Made by a program: the position numbers and the translations under genes. 64,000 nt of DNA from an uncultured Desulfuromonadales bacterium (GTDB lineage Bacteria; Desulfobacterota; Desulfuromonadia; Geobacterales; CAIOGM01), in assembly GCA_903929485.1 (NCBI GenBank), contig CAIYUY010000026.1, positions 1-64,000 on the forward strand, written 5' to 3'. A model generated the notes under the pieces. It was not told the DNA's origin. It worked only from the letters and a program-made list of their open reading frames with translations, and ran no database searches. This document shows positions 59,168 through 64,000 of this stretch, piece by piece; position 1 is the first letter of the stretch; every line of letters begins with the position of its first letter.

Positions 59168-59742
59168 ATTACGGATCGAAAAGAGCGCACCAGTAAAGGG
59201 ACGACGAACATCATCCCCAGAACCACCAGCATGGTGCTGTTCGGATCTCGAAAGTACGAGTTCAGGCGCAACGTCGCCAGTGCGATGACAGCAAAATAAA
59301 GCATGTCTCCGGCCAGGGCAAAGGCCCAGCCGGCGATGAATCCGTGGCCCGCGGCCAGCGCCGTGGCCCGCCCCGTCATCGGGTCCACGCCAAAGGCAAT
59401 CATGACCAGCGTAAGGGGTCCCGCGCCGGTACCGCCGAAATGCGACACGCTGCGAGCCGTTACCCCCTTTAAGGCAATTGTGAGACGAGCGAGAAAGGGG
59501 ACACTCCCCCCCAACGCCGCCAGAAACCTAAGGATCGGTTCAAAGGCGAGGGCCAGGACAAGATCGGAGACCAAATAGAGACCGCCGATGACCGGCCATG
59601 TCAACCCTTGGGCGCGAGCAAGCAAAACACCGGCGGGAATTCCGCCCCCCACGGGAAGCAGGAAGAGCTTCAACACGGGAATCAATGAGGGTGATGACTG
59701 GAGCAAGCGGGGAAGTTGCGTGGAAAGCGAAAAAACAGCCAT
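59146..59742 (-). CDS. Hypothetical multi-pass membrane protein (start could also be 59793)
   Basis: Several hydrophobic segments: ITLALKG..., GHGFIAGWAFALAGDMLYFAVIALATL. Confidence 0.55.
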   Translation of the reverse strand: MAVFSLSTQLPRLLQSSPSLIPVLKLFLLPVGGGIPAGVLLARAQGLTWPVIGGLYLVSDLVLALAFEPILRFLAALGGSVPFLARLTIALKGVTARSVSHFGGTGAGPLTLVMIAFGVDPMTGRATALAAGHGFIAGWAFALAGDMLYFAVIALATLRLNSYFRDPNSTMLVVLGMMFVVPLLVRSFRSVILTRQRC

Positions 59743-59887
59743 GGGACTCCGTGTGCCGAGAGGATCTAAAGGTCGGCAGTTTCGGCACAGCATACTTGAT
59801 TCCTTCCCCCCTTGACAGGATAATTGGTGCGGTGTCCCGTAAATCATCAAAAAAACCAGCCGCACTGCAAACTGTAAGTCGTATGTT

Positions 59888-61531
59888 TTACCTTCTGAGT
59901 TCCTTTACTTTCCGCGCCGCATATTCACGGGATCCCGGAAGATACTCATCGTCAGCAGTACTAAGGGCAAATTCATAATCCTTCAAGGCATCCTGATACC
60001 TCCCCATGTTTTCGTAGGTGGTGCCACGATTAATTCGGGCCTCGCCGTCCGCGGGATTACGCCTCAACGCTTCGGTCAAGAGCTGAGCCGCACTCTCGAA
60101 GTTTCCTGATTGCAGCCGTATGTATCCCAGCAGGGTGTGGACCGATGGCAATGAATCGTCCAAGGCCAACGCGCGTTCAAGATACTTCTCCGCGCGTTGG
60201 GGGTCCGCCATATCAGGCGGGATGAGGTAGGCGGCGCCCAGATAATAGTAGCCGTAAGCGTTATCAGGATACAGATCGGTCATCTTCGTAAACAGGGCTC
60301 TCTCGTCCTTCCAGTCACAATTTCGCTTCAGAGTCATACCTGCCGACAGTATGAGTATGAGCACTGCGCCGACTGCAACGGCGGAACCAACCATTCTGCT
60401 CCGGGAGCGGATCACTTTATCAAACTGGCCGGCAACCGCTATCCATATCCCTATGGCAGGCAGGTAGAGGTAACGATCCGCCATGACTATGTTGGAGAAA
60501 TAGACCACGCCGCTTATGGGCAGCCAGAAGGCGACGCCCCAGATGAGACCGAAACGCTCGGCCCGGTTTTCCCGACGCAGGACAATCCATGCCGCGACCG
60601 CGACAATGCAGCCCCAGGTAATCGCCAACAGTACCCCCCTCAAGGGAAGATCTCCCGGCATGGCGTACCGTGGCGAGAGGGATGCCGGCCAGATGATCGT
60701 CAGCAGATACTTGGGTAAGATAAACAGATTATTTTGCATCCGTTCGCCGAAGTTCGGGATACTGTACAGCGTGGCCAGCTTCTGCATGCCGAAGCCCGGT
60801 ATGATACTTTTCTGAATACCGGCGGCGGAAAGCGTCTGCCATCGCATGACAAGGTATACTCCGGCTGCCGGCAGGTAAGGGGCCATCCTCACCGCGGCCT
60901 TTGTCCGTGCCTCAACCCCTCCTTTCCAGGAATTTCGCAGCTCCAGCCCCAGAAGAACAGGCAGGAGCATCAGCGCCATCTCCTTGGAAAAGAGAGCAGC
61001 AAGGAAAAGGAGCGCGCCGGCAATACAGAGGATAAAACGGTTAGTGATGATGCTTCGCTGATGCAGCAGAAATGCCGCAAGCACGAAAAAGCATGCCAGC
61101 ATGGTATTACGTCCGCCGGAGAGATAATTAACGCTCTCGGCATTTATGGGATGAACCGCAAAGAGGGCGCCGGCAAGAAGCGCCGCTCTCCGTCCCTTCA
61201 AAACAGATAAACCGAGCAGGTAAACAAGAAACACATTCGCGGCATGCAGAATGACATTGCATCCGTGCATGAACAACGGATCGAAGCCATGCGCTTTTTT
61301 CTCAACGAAAAAGGTCATATAGGTAAGAGGGCGGTAAAAAGGAAGAAGCTGGGTGGGATCCGTGTCGATTGCCCGAAAAAGAGAAAGAATGCCGTCGTGA
61401 AATGCCCGGTTCTTGAGGATGATGTAGGAATCGTCCTGGACAAAGCCGTTTACCAGAGTGTTTGCATAGACCATCAGCGCAAGCGCGGAAAGAGCCAAGC
61501 CGATGATCCACTCCTTGTAATTTTTCTCCAT
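59888..61531 (-). CDS. Multi-pass membrane protein with C-terminal TPRs (TMTC/PMT-like glycosyltransferase-type)
   Basis: YANTLVNGFVQDDSYIILKN..., AVHPINAESVNYLSGGRNTMLACFF, then TPR tail YYYLGAAYL...EYAARKVKELRR. Confidence 0.75.
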   Translation of the reverse strand: MEKNYKEWIIGLALSALALMVYANTLVNGFVQDDSYIILKNRAFHDGILSLFRAIDTDPTQLLPFYRPLTYMTFFVEKKAHGFDPLFMHGCNVILHAANVFLVYLLGLSVLKGRRAALLAGALFAVHPINAESVNYLSGGRNTMLACFFVLAAFLLHQRSIITNRFILCIAGALLFLAALFSKEMALMLLPVLLGLELRNSWKGGVEARTKAAVRMAPYLPAAGVYLVMRWQTLSAAGIQKSIIPGFGMQKLATLYSIPNFGERMQNNLFILPKYLLTIIWPASLSPRYAMPGDLPLRGVLLAITWGCIVAVAAWIVLRRENRAERFGLIWGVAFWLPISGVVYFSNIVMADRYLYLPAIGIWIAVAGQFDKVIRSRSRMVGSAVAVGAVLILILSAGMTLKRNCDWKDERALFTKMTDLYPDNAYGYYYLGAAYLIPPDMADPQRAEKYLERALALDDSLPSVHTLLGYIRLQSGNFESAAQLLTEALRRNPADGEARINRGTTYENMGRYQDALKDYEFALSTADDEYLPGSREYAARKVKELRR

Positions 61532-61729
61532 GCGACGCCGCTCCTGAATACTTATAATTTCCCCATCGACATATTTTTTCCAAAATAGTCATGCAGTTCA
61601 TCACTTCCCTTGTCTACCATGACAAAGACGTTTTGTCACGCTTCCCGCTGCTCTGCCCCGAAATTTCTTTACAATACGGCTTAATTCGACTATTATTCAT
61701 CGATTAATCTCCAGCAAGACAAGGCGGAC

Positions 61730-63538
61730 ATGGCGGTATCGCACATTCAGAGCATTCGTAATTTCTCCATCATCGCTCATATCGACCATGGCAAGTCCAC
61801 CCTGGCGGACCGACTCATGGAGTACACCGGCGCCGTCTCCGACCGGGAAAGCAAAGACCAGTTTCTCGACAAGATGGATCTTGAACGGGAACGGGGAATC
61901 ACCATCAAGGCCCAGACGGTCAGGCTGAACTATCTGGCCGACAACGGCCACACCTATATTCTCAACCTCATCGACACCCCCGGCCATGTGGACTTCACCT
62001 ACGAGGTCTCCCGGTCGCTCTCCGCCTGTGAAGGGGGTCTTTTGGTGGTGGATGCATCTCAAGGGGTGGAGGCCCAGACCCTGGCCAACGTCTATCTGGC
62101 TCTGGACATAAACCTTGAAGTTTTCCCGGTCCTCAACAAGATCGACCTCCCCGCCGCCGAACCGGAGCGAGTCCGGCAAGAGATCGAAGAGATCATCGGC
62201 ATCGACGCCCACGACGCGGTCCTGGCCTCGGCCAAGAGCGGGATCGGCATCAGGGAGATCCTGGAGCAGATTGTCAGGAAGATTCCCCACCCCGTGGGAG
62301 ACCCGGCCAAACCGCTGAAGGCGCTCCTCTTCGACTCGTGGTATGACCAGTACCAAGGGGTCGTTATCCTGGTCCGAATCATCGACGGAGTCCTGAAAAA
62401 AGGGGACAAGATTCTCCTCATGTCCAACAAGAAGAGCTATGAGGCGCTAAAGGTGGGGGTCTTTGCCCCGGTCATGGTGGAGCGTCCCGAACTCTCCGCC
62501 GGTGAAGTCGGCTTCGTCATCGCCGGGATCAAGGATGTGGCGGACGCCAAGATCGGCGACACCGTCACCCTCTACCATAAACCGTGCCCGGCAGCGCTGG
62601 AAGGTTTCAAGGAAGTAAAGCCCATGGTCTTCTCCGGGCTCTACCCCATCGACACGGCCCAGTACGAACAACTCCGCGACGCACTGGCCAAACTAAAGCT
62701 CAACGACTACTCCTTCTCCTACGAACCGGAAACCTCCCTGGCTCTGGGGTTCGGCTTCCGCTGCGGTTTTCTGGGACTCCTTCACATGGAGATCATCCAG
62801 GAACGGTTGGAGCGTGAGTTCAATCTGGATCTCATCACCACCGCCCCCACGGTTGTCTACAGGGTTCACAAGACCAGCGGCGAGCTTTTTACCATCGAGA
62901 GCGCCACCCAGCTTCCCTCACCGGGGGTCATCGACTTTGTGGAGGAGCCTTTCATCCTCGCCTCCATTCATGTCCCCAACGAGTTCGTGGGAGGGGTCCT
63001 GGCCCTCTGCGAGGAAAAACGGGGATCCCAACGGGAGATCAAGTACCTTACCCCCGCCCGGGTCATGGTCGTCTATGAACTCCCCCTCAACGAGGTGGTG
63101 CTGGATTTTTACGACCGGCTGAAGTCACTCACCAAGGGGTATGCCTCGCTGGATTACGACCACCTGGACTACCGCCGCAGTGACCTGATCCGACTGGACA
63201 TCCTCATCAACGGCGAGAGCGTGGACGCGCTTTCCCTCATCATCCACCGGGACAAAGCTTACTACCGGGGGCGGGAACTGGCTGCAAAGATGAAGGAACT
63301 AATCCCCCGCCAGATGTTTGAGGTGGCCATCCAGGCGGCCATCGGCGCCAAGGTCATCGCCCGGGAGACGGTAAAGGCGCTCCGAAAGGACGTCCTTGCC
63401 AAGTGCTACGGCGGCGACATCTCCCGAAAACGAAAACTTTTGGAAAAGCAGAAGGAAGGAAAAAAACGGATGAAGAACGTAGGGAACGTGGAACTGCCGC
63501 AGGAGGCGTTCCTGGCGATTCTCAAAGTGGAAGATTAA
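61730..63538 (+). CDS. lepA: Elongation factor 4 (LepA)
   Basis: [50 protein letters not shown]-terminal [26 protein letters not shown]. Confidence 0.98.
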   Translation: MAVSHIQSIRNFSIIAHIDHGKSTLADRLMEYTGAVSDRESKDQFLDKMDLERERGITIKAQTVRLNYLADNGHTYILNLIDTPGHVDFTYEVSRSLSACEGGLLVVDASQGVEAQTLANVYLALDINLEVFPVLNKIDLPAAEPERVRQEIEEIIGIDAHDAVLASAKSGIGIREILEQIVRKIPHPVGDPAKPLKALLFDSWYDQYQGVVILVRIIDGVLKKGDKILLMSNKKSYEALKVGVFAPVMVERPELSAGEVGFVIAGIKDVADAKIGDTVTLYHKPCPAALEGFKEVKPMVFSGLYPIDTAQYEQLRDALAKLKLNDYSFSYEPETSLALGFGFRCGFLGLLHMEIIQERLEREFNLDLITTAPTVVYRVHKTSGELFTIESATQLPSPGVIDFVEEPFILASIHVPNEFVGGVLALCEEKRGSQREIKYLTPARVMVVYELPLNEVVLDFYDRLKSLTKGYASLDYDHLDYRRSDLIRLDILINGESVDALSLIIHRDKAYYRGRELAAKMKELIPRQMFEVAIQAAIGAKVIARETVKALRKDVLAKCYGGDISRKRKLLEKQKEGKKRMKNVGNVELPQEAFLAILKVED

Positions 63539-63543
63539 GAAAC

Positions 63544-63614
63544 AGGTTGAGACTGAGGTCGAGATAACCTCAGCCTCAACCTAGGCGTCAACCTCAACCT
63601 CGACCTCAACCTAA
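63544..63614. repeat. GAGGTT/AACCTC-type repeat region with near-perfect 16-bp inverted repeat (63544-63559 / 63567-63582)
   Basis: aggttgagactgaggt-cgagata-acctcagcctcaacct then tcaacctcaacctcgacctcaacct. Confidence 0.9.
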
Positions 63615-63625
63615 GGATTTGCTTT

Positions 63626-64000
63626 ATGGCAGCAGAGAAAGTGACGACTGCGGGGATCCCCGCCACCCCCAACCAGCCCAAGAAAAAACATATCGCCCGG
63701 GAATACGCCGAGTCGATCATCGTGGCCGTTATCCTGGCGCTCATCATTCGGACCCTGGTAGTCCAGGCTTTCAAGATCCCGTCCGGTTCCATGGAAGATA
63801 CGCTTGCCATCGGCGATCATATCCTCGTGAACAAATTCATCTACGGGATGAAAATCCCCTTTGTGGATTCGAAATTTTTCAAAATTCGCGATCCGCGACG
63901 GGGAGACGTCATCGTCTTTGAATACCCTGAAGATGCCAGCAAAGACTTCATAAAACGGGTAATCGGGACTCCTGGCGACACCGTGGAGGTAAAGGAGAAG
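63626..64000 (+). CDS. lepB: Signal peptidase I, truncated by window end
   Basis: EYAESIIVAVILALIIRTLVVQAFKIPSGSMEDTLAIGDHILVNKFIYG...RRGDVIVFEYPED. Confidence 0.95.
   Translation, partial: MAAEKVTTAGIPATPNQPKKKHIAREYAESIIVAVILALIIRTLVVQAFKIPSGSMEDTLAIGDHILVNKFIYGMKIPFVDSKFFKIRDPRRGDVIVFEYPEDASKDFIKRVIGTPGDTVEVKEK

Overview
The window is a dense, almost entirely minus-strand stretch that looks like a Geobacter/Desulfuromonadales-type genome (taxonomy inferred from gene content only). It holds a lipid A/LPS/surface polysaccharide block (glycosyltransferases, heptosyltransferase-like genes, FdtA/DegT sugar genes, lpxK, waaA, msbA, lpxB, lpxA, fabZ, lpxD, skp, bamA, lol genes). Housekeeping genes follow: lysS, a pyrophosphatase, an EF-G-like factor, coaX, birA, nadC, truA, pdxJ, glmM, cdaR/cdaA, folP, ftsH, asnS, lepA and a truncated lepB. 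No rRNA, tRNA or CRISPR array was recognised. The most unusual locus is at the left edge. A TTG-started four-helix-bundle (S23/23S rRNA-IVS-type) gene is bracketed by inverted arrays of a 7-bp repeat (TACGTTC/GAACGTA), which would give 34-nt complementary arms in its transcript. Related heptamer arrays recur at four other intergenic sites, one of them an inverted pair with no gene inside. Other notable items are a 12-bp tandem array bracketed by 28-bp palindromes, several dispersed palindromes, a decayed zinc-ribbon/TPR gene, a dlt-like acylation gene quartet inside the polysaccharide cluster, an MglA-like GTPase with an altered P-loop and a long acidic/Ala tail, and an unlisted 32-aa membrane microprotein.
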